Shown piece by piece: positions 35,829 through 44,971 of a stretch of 53,768 bases of DNA. A program made the translations under genes and the position numbers. Each line of letters opens with the position of its first letter. Within the stretch, counting starts at the first letter, position 1. This stretch comes from an uncultured Bacteroidales bacterium (GTDB taxonomy: Bacteria > Bacteroidota > Bacteroidia > Bacteroidales > UBA932), in NCBI GenBank assembly GCA_900546395.1, contig URDD01000007.1, forward strand, positions 1 through 53,768, in the 5' to 3' direction. The notes below the pieces were generated by a model. It was given only the letters and a program-made list of their open reading frames with translations, had not been told where the DNA came from and made no database searches.

Positions 35829-37478
35829 CTATATCATCCTGACGGCTTCTTCAAAACCGGCGCGGTCACCTTTTGCCTTGTTCTTGATTTTCGCCCTGTA
35901 ATTGTAAATGGTATTTGCAGAATAATGAAGCAATGATGCGATTTTGCTTGAATCGCTGATTCCCAACTTGACAAGAGCAAATACCCTCAACTCAGGAGTC
36001 AGAATATCACCGCTCTTGGGAACAATAGCCTCCCCCTCCGCCAGCAAAGAATTAATCTTCTCGACAAAATCAGGATACAGGTTAAGGAAAGTCCTGTCAA
36101 ACATCTTATAAAACTCAAGAATATCTTCTTCTATCGGAGGAAGACTTTCTATCTCAGACTCGATATCCTTAACCATACCCCTTCTCAAGTATTTAAGTAC
36201 ATGATTCTTGTACTGCCTGGTAGTATTTATGTTTTCCGACAATATACTTAAGAAAAGGGCAATATATTCTTGCTTGACTTTATCCGACTCCATTATAGTA
36301 GAATTGAGTTCGGAAAGTTTTCTGTTTGCGTCCAGTAAATTCTGATTTTTCTTTTCTATCTCCATATATGAGGCGGAAAGAGCCATTCTGGTCTTGTCCA
36401 GGACCTGCTGTCTCAGATAAACCAGACCGATAAGAAGCACCAGAAGGAAAATAAGCACAGCCATTACCGTAAACATAATATTCACCTTCCTCTGCCATTT
36501 GAGGTTCTTGTCCTGATACGCACGTCCTATTTCAGGAAAAAACTGTGCTATCTGCCATGGCCTCAACTTTCCGCCAAAGAAAATTGCATCAGGCATGCAA
36601 TGGTCAGCAGAATATTTGAATGCCCTGTCTATATCCCCGGATTCAAATAAAGCATAAGACAGAGTATTAAGTGACGCATAGTCTTTCGTGGCACACATTG
36701 CATCTGTAATTGCTGAGCGTATAAGCCACAGCATCCTCTCATCTTCACACCCTCGGTCCGCCAAAGCTTCCTGATAATGAAAACAGGCTATGGCATAATT
36801 GTGGCTTCCCTCCTCGGCAACTTCTACAAGCTTGCGGGAATACTCCATAATATCCTTCTGGCGTCCATACTGCAATGCCTCTTCTCTTTTCAGCTTTATC
36901 CAATCGAAGGTACCTGTCTCTATTTTATCCAGAAGAAGATTTCTGTATAGAGTTCTCAGACTGTCCTGCTGCAGTACCATACGTGAGTCCGAAGCATAGG
37001 CGTGAACTTCTCCGGCAAGGTTGTGCTCAGCCATCAGATATGGAATATGAAGCGATCCGGGAAGCGACTCTCCGTCAATCCTGTTAAGAAGTTCCCTGGC
37101 TTCGAGATGATAGCCGGAGATGGTGTATTCTTCGGCAACAAGAATATTGATTTCAGTTATTCTGTAAGGATCATCCGCCTCAACCGCCAATTTACGGCAA
37201 TAATCCAGATAATTCATAGTAGAGTCCATACTGTAAGCCATGAACTCCTGTGCTATGCGTTTACTTATGTTATATGTCTGGAGCGGATCCTTCTGTTCTG
37301 CCATAACACTTTTCAATACCCCGATCCTGTCCAGAAGATATTGTTCATAAATATGCTTTTTGGAAAGCACGTCATCCAATCTCTCCAGTTCGTCACTATA
37401 GACAGAATCTCCTGTTTTACAGGAAACAGTAAAAAGCGCAGACAACAGGGCCATGCCCCAAAGGACTCGTCCAGACAT
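35829..37478 (-). CDS. SusR-like membrane regulator (DUF6377 type)
   Basis: The 549-residue product has an N-terminal lipobox-like signal segment (LFTVSC), about 300 residues of helical TPR-like repeats predicted in the periplasm, and one strong membrane helix near residue 340 (MFTVMAVLIFLLVLLIGLVYL). A coiled-coil stretch (MEIEKKNQNLLDANRKLSELN) and a cytoplasmic region follow. The C-terminal LuxR/NarL-like helix-turn-helix has LTPELRVFALVKLGISDSSKIASLLHYSANTIYNYRAKIKNKA. This is the layout of SusR and related DUF6377 regulators, which sense an oligosaccharide and switch on the adjacent PUL. It is 22 bases downstream of the PUL 2 GH3 gene and likely controls that PUL. The same repeat motif as at 23343 and 32514 lies directly before its start. 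Confidence 0.82.
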   Translation of the reverse strand: MSGRVLWGMALLSALFTVSCKTGDSVYSDELERLDDVLSKKHIYEQYLLDRIGVLKSVMAEQKDPLQTYNISKRIAQEFMAYSMDSTMNYLDYCRKLAVEADDPYRITEINILVAEEYTISGYHLEARELLNRIDGESLPGSLHIPYLMAEHNLAGEVHAYASDSRMVLQQDSLRTLYRNLLLDKIETGTFDWIKLKREEALQYGRQKDIMEYSRKLVEVAEEGSHNYAIACFHYQEALADRGCEDERMLWLIRSAITDAMCATKDYASLNTLSYALFESGDIDRAFKYSADHCMPDAIFFGGKLRPWQIAQFFPEIGRAYQDKNLKWQRKVNIMFTVMAVLIFLLVLLIGLVYLRQQVLDKTRMALSASYMEIEKKNQNLLDANRKLSELNSTIMESDKVKQEYIALFLSILSENINTTRQYKNHVLKYLRRGMVKDIESEIESLPPIEEDILEFYKMFDRTFLNLYPDFVEKINSLLAEGEAIVPKSGDILTPELRVFALVKLGISDSSKIASLLHYSANTIYNYRAKIKNKAKGDRAGFEEAVRMI

Positions 37479-37500
37479 ATAAAAGAAGCTGTTTTAAATT

Positions 37501-39726
37501 TTATTTCAGCTCAAAGGTAACTTTTCCTTTTATATTATCCGCTGCCGAAGCAATATAAATATCAAATTTTCCTGGTTCAGCTACCCATTCATGCTTTTGG
37601 GGATCAAAGAAAGAAAGCTCCTCCTTTCCTACTGTAAATGTCACTACTTCAGACTCTCCAGGAGCCAGACTTACCTTTCTGAAGCCTTTAAGTTCCTTGA
37701 CAGGACGAGGCAGTGAAGATTTCCTGTCACCGACATACATCTGTACTACTTCCTTACCTTCACGGTCACCTGTATTGGTAATCCTGACAGACACGGTAAC
37801 TGTTCCTTCCGCATCAATGCAAGAAGAGTCAAGTTCCGGATTCCCATACTCGAAATCAGTATAACTGAGACCGTGACCGAAAGCAAACAAAGGCTTCTGT
37901 TTTTTCTGCATGTCAGTCCATCTGTATCCTACAAAAATACCTTCCTTATATTCAATATTTACAGTATCTCTTGATGACACTCCTGTATAGTCTCCGAAAA
38001 TATGAGCCGGCACGTCGTCCAGTTCTGCAGGGAATGTAAAAGGAAGCTTTCCTGAAGGATTCACGTCACCTGAAAGTACATCAGCAATGGCATTTCCTGC
38101 CTCTGAACCTATATACCATGCCTGTACTATGGCTGGAACTTTTTCCACCCAAGGCATAGCTACTGCATTTCCGGAAATATTTACTACTATAAGGTTTCTG
38201 TTCACTGCGGCAAGAGCCTCTATTACAGCATCCTGACCATACGGAAGTCCCAGGCCTGCACGGTCAGAATCCTCACAATCCTGGTGGGCACTCTTGTTCA
38301 ATCCACCTACAAATATCACATAATCAGCATCTTCAGCCTCTTTTACAGCTTCAGCTATAAGTTCTTCTGCAGTACGGTCATCATTAAGGTTCTGCCCTGT
38401 AACCACACCGTTATATTCACCTGTAACATCTCCTACATAACCTCTTGCATATACGACCTCCGCCTTATCTCCGACTCTTGCCCTGATACCGTCGAGCGGT
38501 GAAATTTCTCTCTGCACTTTCAGCGATGAACTACCGCCTCCTACCGTCATCATCTTGACTGCATTTTCTCCTACGACAAGAATTTTTTCCGATGCATCAA
38601 TATCCACAGGCAGAACATTCCCTTCATTTTTCAGCAGGACTATACCTTCTCCGGCAATCTTCCTTGCTGCTTCATAATGTGCTTCTGAACAAAGACTTCC
38701 GAACGGCCTGTCCTTTACCATCTCTGTCCGGAAAATAAGACGGAGCACATTACGTACCTTTATATCCAGTTCTTCTGTCCCGATCTCTCCTTTACGTATT
38801 TTCTCCAGATAAGGATGAGCCAGGTAATAGTTGTCATAAGCATTGCTGCTTCCTCCTCTCAGGCCGTCAGTCCAGCTGCCGAATTCCATATCAAGGCCAT
38901 TATGTATTGCCTGGTCAGTATCATGGACTCCACCCCAGTCAGAAACGACAACTCCGTCATATCCCCATTCATCCCGCAGTATTCTGCCAAGTGTATATTC
39001 GTTGTGGCAGCAATGCTGATTCTTGTAGAGATTGTACGATCCCATTATCGCCCAAGTCCCGCCTTTCTGTACAGCAGCCTTGAATGCAGGAAGATAAATT
39101 TCATAAAGTGTCCTGTCATCGACAATTACATTTGTATTATGTCTGTTGACCTCGTGATTGTTCAATGCATAATGCTTGACACAGGTAGCAACGCCATTGC
39201 TCTGGACACCCTGGATATAAGGTACTACCATTTCTCCGGAAAGGAAAGGATCCTCACCCATATATTCGAAATTACGTCCGTTAAGCGGAGTCCTGTAAAT
39301 ATTGACCCCAGGTCCCAAAAGCACTGTCTTCTTACGGAAACGTGCTTCTTCGCCTATACTTTTACCATACAGGTGAGACATCTCTGTATTCCACGTCGCA
39401 GCAAGGCAAGTCAAGGCCGGAAATGCCACGCAAGAGTCATTGGTCCAGCCTGCCTGATCCCATTCATCCCAAAGGACCTCAGGCCTGATACCGTGAGGAC
39501 CGTCAGTCATCCAGACCTCCGGAATACCGAGCCTTGCAACTCCGGGAGAACAGAACTTTGACTGGGCATGCACCACAGCAATCTTCTCCTCAAGCGTCAT
39601 CCGTCCGAGCGCATCCTCTATTCTCTCCTCAATCGGCTTTGTTTCATCAAGATAGGCCGGAGTCTGGGCCATTGCCGGCAAAACAGACAATGCCAGTCCG
39701 GCAAACATCAATGTAAACTTATTCAT
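37501..39726 (-). CDS. GH3 beta-glucosidase (PUL 2)
   Basis: This 741-residue single-module GH3 enzyme has a signal peptide (MNKFTLMFAGLALSVLPAMA). The nucleophile Asp263 lies in VVVSDWGGVHD, the substrate-binding motif is GRNFEYMGEDPFLSG, and KHYALNNHEVNRH follows. The (alpha/beta)6 sandwich has GGGSSS and a C-terminal fibronectin-III-like domain ends it. In the matching Bacteroides thetaiotaomicron locus, as I recall it, the GH3 enzyme degrades the beta-1,6-gluco-oligosaccharides released by GH30, and the same role is likely here in the periplasm. It follows a hairpin and the interrupted binding-protein gene, and precedes the SusR-like gene by 22 bases. Confidence 0.93.
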   Translation of the reverse strand: MNKFTLMFAGLALSVLPAMAQTPAYLDETKPIEERIEDALGRMTLEEKIAVVHAQSKFCSPGVARLGIPEVWMTDGPHGIRPEVLWDEWDQAGWTNDSCVAFPALTCLAATWNTEMSHLYGKSIGEEARFRKKTVLLGPGVNIYRTPLNGRNFEYMGEDPFLSGEMVVPYIQGVQSNGVATCVKHYALNNHEVNRHNTNVIVDDRTLYEIYLPAFKAAVQKGGTWAIMGSYNLYKNQHCCHNEYTLGRILRDEWGYDGVVVSDWGGVHDTDQAIHNGLDMEFGSWTDGLRGGSSNAYDNYYLAHPYLEKIRKGEIGTEELDIKVRNVLRLIFRTEMVKDRPFGSLCSEAHYEAARKIAGEGIVLLKNEGNVLPVDIDASEKILVVGENAVKMMTVGGGSSSLKVQREISPLDGIRARVGDKAEVVYARGYVGDVTGEYNGVVTGQNLNDDRTAEELIAEAVKEAEDADYVIFVGGLNKSAHQDCEDSDRAGLGLPYGQDAVIEALAAVNRNLIVVNISGNAVAMPWVEKVPAIVQAWYIGSEAGNAIADVLSGDVNPSGKLPFTFPAELDDVPAHIFGDYTGVSSRDTVNIEYKEGIFVGYRWTDMQKKQKPLFAFGHGLSYTDFEYGNPELDSSCIDAEGTVTVSVRITNTGDREGKEVVQMYVGDRKSSLPRPVKELKGFRKVSLAPGESEVVTFTVGKEELSFFDPQKHEWVAEPGKFDIYIASAADNIKGKVTFELK

Positions 39727-39757
39727 ATTCTAAAAAGCTATAATTTTCATTTCAATA

Positions 39758-39788
39758 AAGGCGGCGCCAAGTCACAAGGCACCGCCTT
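39758..39788 (-). terminator. Intra-operon hairpin after the PUL 2 glycan-binding protein gene
   Basis: GC-rich arms at 39758-39768 and 39778-39788 pair over 11 positions with one G-U, around a 9-base loop, and are followed on the minus strand by TTTATTG. It separates the transporter and binding genes from GH3, as the hairpin at 12189-12231 does in PUL 1. Confidence 0.6.
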
Positions 39789-39829
39789 CCAATCAATAAT
39801 CAAGTCTTATTATTCAAACAGTTTCTTAC

Positions 39830-40225
39830 CTACTGCTGAAGTTTGTCAAGACTTATGGTCTCAATGCCCTCAGATTCTGCTTTTGTCAAATCAACCGTAA
39901 GCCTGTAGGTAGCTCCTTTTTCAAGATGCTCTGCAAGTTCCAGATTATTGGAGTCAGTAAGTTTGAGTTTGGCCGCCTCGCTGCCTGCAAGTTTAACCTC
40001 GTTCTTGCTGCCGAAAATTTTTCCGGTCTCATCGCCCCATCCGTTCTGTGCAAAATACTTCGCAGAGATATAATCATACCTGAAACGGCCTCCGACAGTA
40101 TCCCCGTCTTTTTCATCCACTGCAATACCGGTGAGCTGATATACAAGAGGACGGACCTCGGCCATGCAGAATGCCGTACCCTCAGTAAAGCCGAACTGCT
40201 GTGTCATCACAGGATGGGCAAGTCC
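39830..40225 (-). pseudogene. Cut-off C-terminal part of the PUL 2 glycan-binding protein
   Basis: These 131 codons run on in the same frame directly after the TAG at 40228-40226 and end at a TAA. The sequence (HPVMTQQFGFTEGTAFCMAEVRPLV, then LVYQLTGIAVDEKDG and RLTVDLTKAESEG) is the last SusE/F-type beta domain of the protein encoded at 40226-41896. Without read-through it would not be made, because the only later ATG (40210) lacks a signal peptide. Confidence 0.75.
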
Positions 40226-41896
40226 CTAGGCCATCATCCACAGAGCATTTTCCTTCAATGTAGCATCCTTACCATCGGAATTGAGTTTGGTGAACGAACA
40301 ATACTTGCCTTCTGAATAAAGATCAAGTCTGTACTTGCCGGAAGTGGCTGCAAACGTTGCTCCTGAAGCACTTACAGAAACATAGTCAGGATCGAGATAG
40401 TAAGATGCCATGTCTGAAACACCTGCTATCTGCATGGCTGCATTCTGCTCAAGGTCAAGGACACCGGAATACTCGCCGGCCGAAACCATCTCCAGCACCT
40501 GTCCGTTCACGGTTATTTCCTCTTTCGGAAGTTCCTGCTCTCCATCTTTGGTAACCTCAAGGACTGCTCCCTTTACTACCTTTCCATCGTAAGAAGCGTT
40601 TGACAGATCGAGAACAAACTTATATATGCCTCCCATTTCGAGGGTCACTCCGTCTGCAAGATGGATATTACCGTCACTCTCACCTATTTTTATAAGTTTG
40701 CTTTCTGTAGTGACAGTACCGCCGCCGAACTCCCCTCCCCAGGTTTTCTGGTGGAAGAATTTGAAGTCAATCTTGTCTGCTGCAAGCTGAAGTCCCGCCA
40801 CAAGAGTTATCTGATACTTCTTGTCTTCTATCTGTGAAAGACAGAGTCCTCCCTTTTCAGGATTCCAGGATGCTCCCTGAGCCATAGTAGGCTTGCCGAC
40901 CTTGGCGTCTCCTATAAGCCATACGGCACCGGAGAAGTCAGAAGTATTGAGAGTAGCGTATTCCGTCTGACTCTTCATGGCTTCAAACTTGAAGAATTTG
41001 TTTGCAAAGTCAATGTTCACTTTATACAGGCCGTCAACAGGGAGGAATTTATAAACGCCGGACTGGTCCGAAGTCTCGATAAAGTCAGGATCTATGTTCC
41101 AGTCGCCGAAGCCGCTTTCATATCCGGTAATCTTCAGTTCACCGCCCTTGGTCAGCTTAACAACGGCCGCATAAGTACTTCCGTCAACCATCTCGGCCTT
41201 AGTGCCGTTTACGTAAATGGTTATGAACGGAGATGCCTCGAATGTAAGCGTATTGAACGATATGGTATATCCTGACACGCTGTTTGAAAACGGAATATAA
41301 GACTCTCCGTCAACTGCGGCACCGCTGCCGTCCCATCCGAAAGTTATCTTATTCTCAGTACCTGAGACTGCAGGAGTCTCTATCATAGCGTTGAATTTAG
41401 CAGGGAATGAACCCTCAACAGAATATGCATTGGCAGCTGTCTTATCCATCCTGTATGTCTGGCCGTCTTCTGCCACGAGTGTAAGATACTCAAAATCAGG
41501 ACGGGACACAGCCACTTCCTTTGTAACTTCAGTTATTCCCTGACCTACATTCTGTCCTACAAATACAAGAGACGCGGTCCCGTCAGGAATATTTTTAAGG
41601 AAAGGCACATTCAGCTTTCCTTCATACGAACCAGGCGTCTTGGTCCTGATAGTAGTATCAGCGACCATCACATCGTCAAAATAAAGCTGTGCCTTGACAG
41701 TGGAAAGGTCAAAATCCTTATCCTGCAATGCCACCGAGAACGCTATCTCACCTCCCATATATGCAGCTTCGCTGAAACTTTCCACAGTCACTTCCGGACC
41801 CTTGTCAGCAAAGACATACTCGAAATCTTTCTTGCAGGAAACCAGAGAAGCAGCTCCGGCAAGCAAAGATGCAGTTATTTTTATAGTTTTATTCAT
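40226..41896 (-). CDS. SusE/F-like surface glycan-binding lipoprotein, truncated by an in-frame TAG
   Basis: The 556-residue product has a lipoprotein signal MNKTIKITASLLAGAASLVSC followed by KKDFEY, a surface-export type tag. Several SusE/F-like beta domains follow, for example GAVWLIGDAKVGKPTMAQGASWN with the family's Trp-rich opening. The frame ends at TAG (40228-40226) after ALWMMA. Translation would continue in frame for 131 more codons, completing another domain whose opening ALWMMA-x-GLAHP matches the internal one. The full protein would be 688 residues. TGG to TAG is the simplest explanation, since SusE/F domains often have a Trp at this point, but that is inference. Position between GH30 and GH3 matches the surface glycan-binding protein of beta-1,6-glucan PULs. 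It follows GH30 by 18 bases. Confidence 0.82.
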   Translation of the reverse strand: MNKTIKITASLLAGAASLVSCKKDFEYVFADKGPEVTVESFSEAAYMGGEIAFSVALQDKDFDLSTVKAQLYFDDVMVADTTIRTKTPGSYEGKLNVPFLKNIPDGTASLVFVGQNVGQGITEVTKEVAVSRPDFEYLTLVAEDGQTYRMDKTAANAYSVEGSFPAKFNAMIETPAVSGTENKITFGWDGSGAAVDGESYIPFSNSVSGYTISFNTLTFEASPFITIYVNGTKAEMVDGSTYAAVVKLTKGGELKITGYESGFGDWNIDPDFIETSDQSGVYKFLPVDGLYKVNIDFANKFFKFEAMKSQTEYATLNTSDFSGAVWLIGDAKVGKPTMAQGASWNPEKGGLCLSQIEDKKYQITLVAGLQLAADKIDFKFFHQKTWGGEFGGGTVTTESKLIKIGESDGNIHLADGVTLEMGGIYKFVLDLSNASYDGKVVKGAVLEVTKDGEQELPKEEITVNGQVLEMVSAGEYSGVLDLEQNAAMQIAGVSDMASYYLDPDYVSVSASGATFAATSGKYRLDLYSEGKYCSFTKLNSDGKDATLKENALWMMA

Positions 41897-41914
41897 TTCT
41901 TATAGTCTTTAATG

Positions 41915-43411
41915 TTATTCCTGCCAAATAAGCGAAACCAGGGATTTTGCAGGTATGGAATATTTGACAGTATGGTTTCCTATGGAGAATACCAGGCTCT
42001 GTTCTGCAGATGCCTTGCTCAATATTATCACCCCTACGGTATTGTCCGTATTCTTGAAAACAAGATATGATATTCCGTCAAGGGAAATATCAGAAGCAGC
42101 AACACGTACGGCTCCGGGCTTTATGACCTTTGAGGCATGGGCTATGTTATAATAGTGAGACCTGTAATTCAGAGTACTGTAGTCTGATGACGAAATCTCG
42201 ACCGCACCATAGCAAGTCTTGCAGGATCCGGTTGCAGGACTGTAAGGTCCCTTCTTGTCATCAAGCATAAGATTCCAGAGAGTGACTCCTTTTCCCATTC
42301 TCGAAAGGGTACCCATAAATATAGACTCGAAGTCATTCAAGAGACAGCCGTCAAACGAGTAGTTCCATTCTCCTATTGAGGCTTCCGTAAAATAAATCTC
42401 CTTGTCAGGATATTCATAGATAATCTGGTCAAGTTCTGATACATTACCTCCGTAATTGTGCCATGCCGAGCCTGCTACATACCTGGAAGCTTCAGCATCC
42501 GCAAATATGTGAAGAGGGTATCCAAGCTGGTCTGACTTGTTGTCATAGTTGTAGTTATGGTCAAACAACAGAATCTTGGTATCAATTCCTGCTTTTGCAA
42601 ACGCAGGACCAAGTCCTGTCTTGATAAAGTCCCTCTGCTGCTTCCATCCCATGTACATTGACATCGAGTTTCCTCTGTTCAAAGGCTCGTTCTGAGGAGT
42701 CACAGCATAAATATCAAATCCCTGGCCCTCCATATACTTTATCCACTTGACAAAATAGTCTGCATAAACCTGATAGCAGTCCTCTTTCAATTCTGCACTT
42801 GTCCATGAATCGCGGACTTTCATCCAGCGCGGAGCAGACCAAGGAGAGCCGATAATCTTCACATCAGGATTGATTGCATATATTTCCTTAAGTACAGGTA
42901 TAAGATAATCCGCGTCTTCTGAATGAGGGGTAAAATTCTGCAACAGGTCAGAATCCGGTCCCTTTGTATCACACCAGGTAAACTCCGTACCTTTTGCAGG
43001 AAAATCTGAAGATCCTATGGAAACTCGGATGAGACTCGATCCAAGTCCTGTTTTCCTGTCAAAAATATGCTTGAGAAAAGCGGTCCTGTCCGCCTGGCTC
43101 ATCTGCATGAGATTGTAGCTTGTAGCACCGGTAATGGCAGCACCGAAGCCATCAACTGTCTGGTAAGACTTTGACAAATCAATTTTCACAAGATTAGGAG
43201 ACATGCTTGCAGCCTTCCCGAAATCAAAAGCATCCTCAACGAAGAGTTTTGACCTGTCAGCCGTGGTTACATAAGCCCTGACATCACCTGTCTTCTCAGG
43301 AATTGACGTACCGTTATCTCCGCCAGGTTCTTCATTCTTGGAAGTAGAACAGTTGCAGGCGCAGCAACTTACCAGAATGCCTGCAGCCAATATTTTAGAA
43401 AATTTATACAT
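41915..43411 (-). CDS. GH30 endo-beta-1,6-glucanase-like lipoprotein
   Basis: This 498-residue lipoprotein begins MYKFSKILAAGILVSCC with several closely spaced cysteines. It has a GH30 (beta/alpha)8 barrel: QTVDGFGAAITGATSYNL, RVSIGSSDF, PQNEPLNRGNSM with acid/base Glu242, and IYFTEASIGEW with nucleophile Glu343. The usual flanking beta-domain is at the C-terminus. The overall sequence style (SPWSAPRWMK, HNYGGNVSELDQI) fits subfamily 3, which contains endo-beta-1,6-glucanases. As the surface enzyme of PUL 2 it would cut beta-1,6-glucan into oligosaccharides for SusCD. It lies 23 bases after susD. Confidence 0.9.
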   Translation of the reverse strand: MYKFSKILAAGILVSCCACNCSTSKNEEPGGDNGTSIPEKTGDVRAYVTTADRSKLFVEDAFDFGKAASMSPNLVKIDLSKSYQTVDGFGAAITGATSYNLMQMSQADRTAFLKHIFDRKTGLGSSLIRVSIGSSDFPAKGTEFTWCDTKGPDSDLLQNFTPHSEDADYLIPVLKEIYAINPDVKIIGSPWSAPRWMKVRDSWTSAELKEDCYQVYADYFVKWIKYMEGQGFDIYAVTPQNEPLNRGNSMSMYMGWKQQRDFIKTGLGPAFAKAGIDTKILLFDHNYNYDNKSDQLGYPLHIFADAEASRYVAGSAWHNYGGNVSELDQIIYEYPDKEIYFTEASIGEWNYSFDGCLLNDFESIFMGTLSRMGKGVTLWNLMLDDKKGPYSPATGSCKTCYGAVEISSSDYSTLNYRSHYYNIAHASKVIKPGAVRVAASDISLDGISYLVFKNTDNTVGVIILSKASAEQSLVFSIGNHTVKYSIPAKSLVSLIWQE

Positions 43412-43434
43412 ACTCTAATTTATTTTATTACAAA

Positions 43435-44952
43435 TCAATATCCAGGATTCTGGACAAGGCTTGGGTTGTTGTCCATCTCTGCCGTAGGGATAGGCATGAG
43501 TATAGTCTCATCAGAAAGAGGGTAACGTGTCTGCCAGTAACTGTCTTTTGACGGCATTGCATCATGAACAGCCTTTGCCCTGTCGTGACGCACAAGGTCA
43601 AAGAAACGGAATCCTTCAAAAGCAAGTTCGAGACGGCGTTCCTTAAGAATGATATCTATCATCTCATCCTGAGAAGAAGGCTTTGAAACAGGGTTCAGAC
43701 CTGCACGCTCGCGGATTTTATTCACATAGAAGGTAGCCCCGTCTGTCTCCGAGAAGTTCCCTTCCATAGCAAGAGCCTCTGCATGAAGAAGATATATTTC
43801 ACCCAAACGCATCAGTACAGTACTGCTGGCATTTGTAGGACACTTGTGCATGAATGCATAATTGTCACTCGGATAATAATGGCTCCAGCTGCACTTGTCA
43901 TAGATAATGGAAGCATTTTTCCTCTCGGTATCTCCTTCCTTGTCATAAGCCGCTATAAGGTCACGGGAAGGAGTAATCCACTTGGCCCAGGTATAGCTGT
44001 CATCCTTATTGTAATAGTTTCTATGGAACATCATCCATACCCAGTTTCCCTGATCACGGCTCCATGTCACTTCAAATATAGACTCTGTAGTATTTCTTCT
44101 GGCATCATTGTCATCATATGCCCAGAGGTCACCGTAGTTATCACAAAGTTTGAAGCCGTAAGCCTCGACCTGCTCGCAATACTTCTTTACCTGGCCCCAA
44201 TCCTGCGCTGTCTTCTCCGCATACACCCTGGCCAAAAGACCGGCAGCAAAAGCCCTTGAAAGGAGATATTTGTTACCTCCGTCTGCTACATTAGGCTGAG
44301 GGCCATACTCGCTCGCAAACTCGAGATCTTTTATAATCTGGTCATATACATCTTTAATAGGAGTACGGGCAGGGAAATACTCGTCATAGACCTCCTCGAT
44401 ATTTTCAGAAGTAATCGCTGGAGGAATAGTAGTTACCATAGGAATGTCGCCCCACAGACGTGACATGAAGAAAAGGTTGTATGCCCTCCAGCAAAGAGCT
44501 TCTGACTTCCACTCTTCATATTCTGTCTGGGTAAGACTCGGGTCAGACTCCTTAATACGGTCGATATTGCAGATAATCTGGTTGGCATTGCTTACCTGAC
44601 CGAGGAAGTAATCCCAGTCACGGTCCACATTCTTGTTTTCACCATCCACATTATTTCCTTCTATAGCAGCTATTTCTCCTGTACTCGGACTTCCGCAATA
44701 TGCATTGTCCGCACGACACTCTGAATATACGAGCCAGTCGCTGAAACCTGCCTCCTGGATGTTTTTTACGTAAGAGTTGTAAATTGCATTCCTGAGGCCG
44801 AGCATATCCGCCCTTGTGGAATACTGCGTCTCAGATTCCTCTTCTACAGTCACGTTTCCTTCATTGTATGATGTCTCCGGATAAAGAGACAGGTCACACG
44901 ATGAAAGGGCGAAAAGGACAACCGCTGAAATTATTAGTGTTATTTTTTTCAT
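43435..44952 (-). CDS. SusD/RagB family nutrient-binding lipoprotein (PUL 2)
   Basis: The product has 505 residues from the ATG at 44952, the start of the lipoprotein signal MKKITLIISAVVLFALSSC. An ATG at 44970, 1 base after the susC stop, would add six residues. The mature protein opens CDLSLYPETSY, typical of SusD. SusD helices follow (WKSEALCWRAYNLFFMSRLWGDIPMV) and the C-terminal block is ILKERRLELAFEGFRFFDLVRHD, with PTAEMDNNP at the end. It is the substrate lid for the PUL 2 SusC transporter. Confidence 0.95.
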   Translation of the reverse strand: MKKITLIISAVVLFALSSCDLSLYPETSYNEGNVTVEEESETQYSTRADMLGLRNAIYNSYVKNIQEAGFSDWLVYSECRADNAYCGSPSTGEIAAIEGNNVDGENKNVDRDWDYFLGQVSNANQIICNIDRIKESDPSLTQTEYEEWKSEALCWRAYNLFFMSRLWGDIPMVTTIPPAITSENIEEVYDEYFPARTPIKDVYDQIIKDLEFASEYGPQPNVADGGNKYLLSRAFAAGLLARVYAEKTAQDWGQVKKYCEQVEAYGFKLCDNYGDLWAYDDNDARRNTTESIFEVTWSRDQGNWVWMMFHRNYYNKDDSYTWAKWITPSRDLIAAYDKEGDTERKNASIIYDKCSWSHYYPSDNYAFMHKCPTNASSTVLMRLGEIYLLHAEALAMEGNFSETDGATFYVNKIRERAGLNPVSKPSSQDEMIDIILKERRLELAFEGFRFFDLVRHDRAKAVHDAMPSKDSYWQTRYPLSDETILMPIPTAEMDNNPSLVQNPGY

Positions 44953-44971
44953 TTCAATCGCTTTTAACATA

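Noticed and set aside
38815..39561. 248-codon plus-strand frame
   Set aside because: It lies wholly antisense to the well-supported GH3 gene and has no recognisable motif; its composition is that of an opposite-strand shadow.
39830..41896. Amber codon reassigned to an amino acid
   Set aside because: TAG ends the rubrerythrin, ferredoxin-subunit and VorB genes in the same window, so it is a normal stop codon here.
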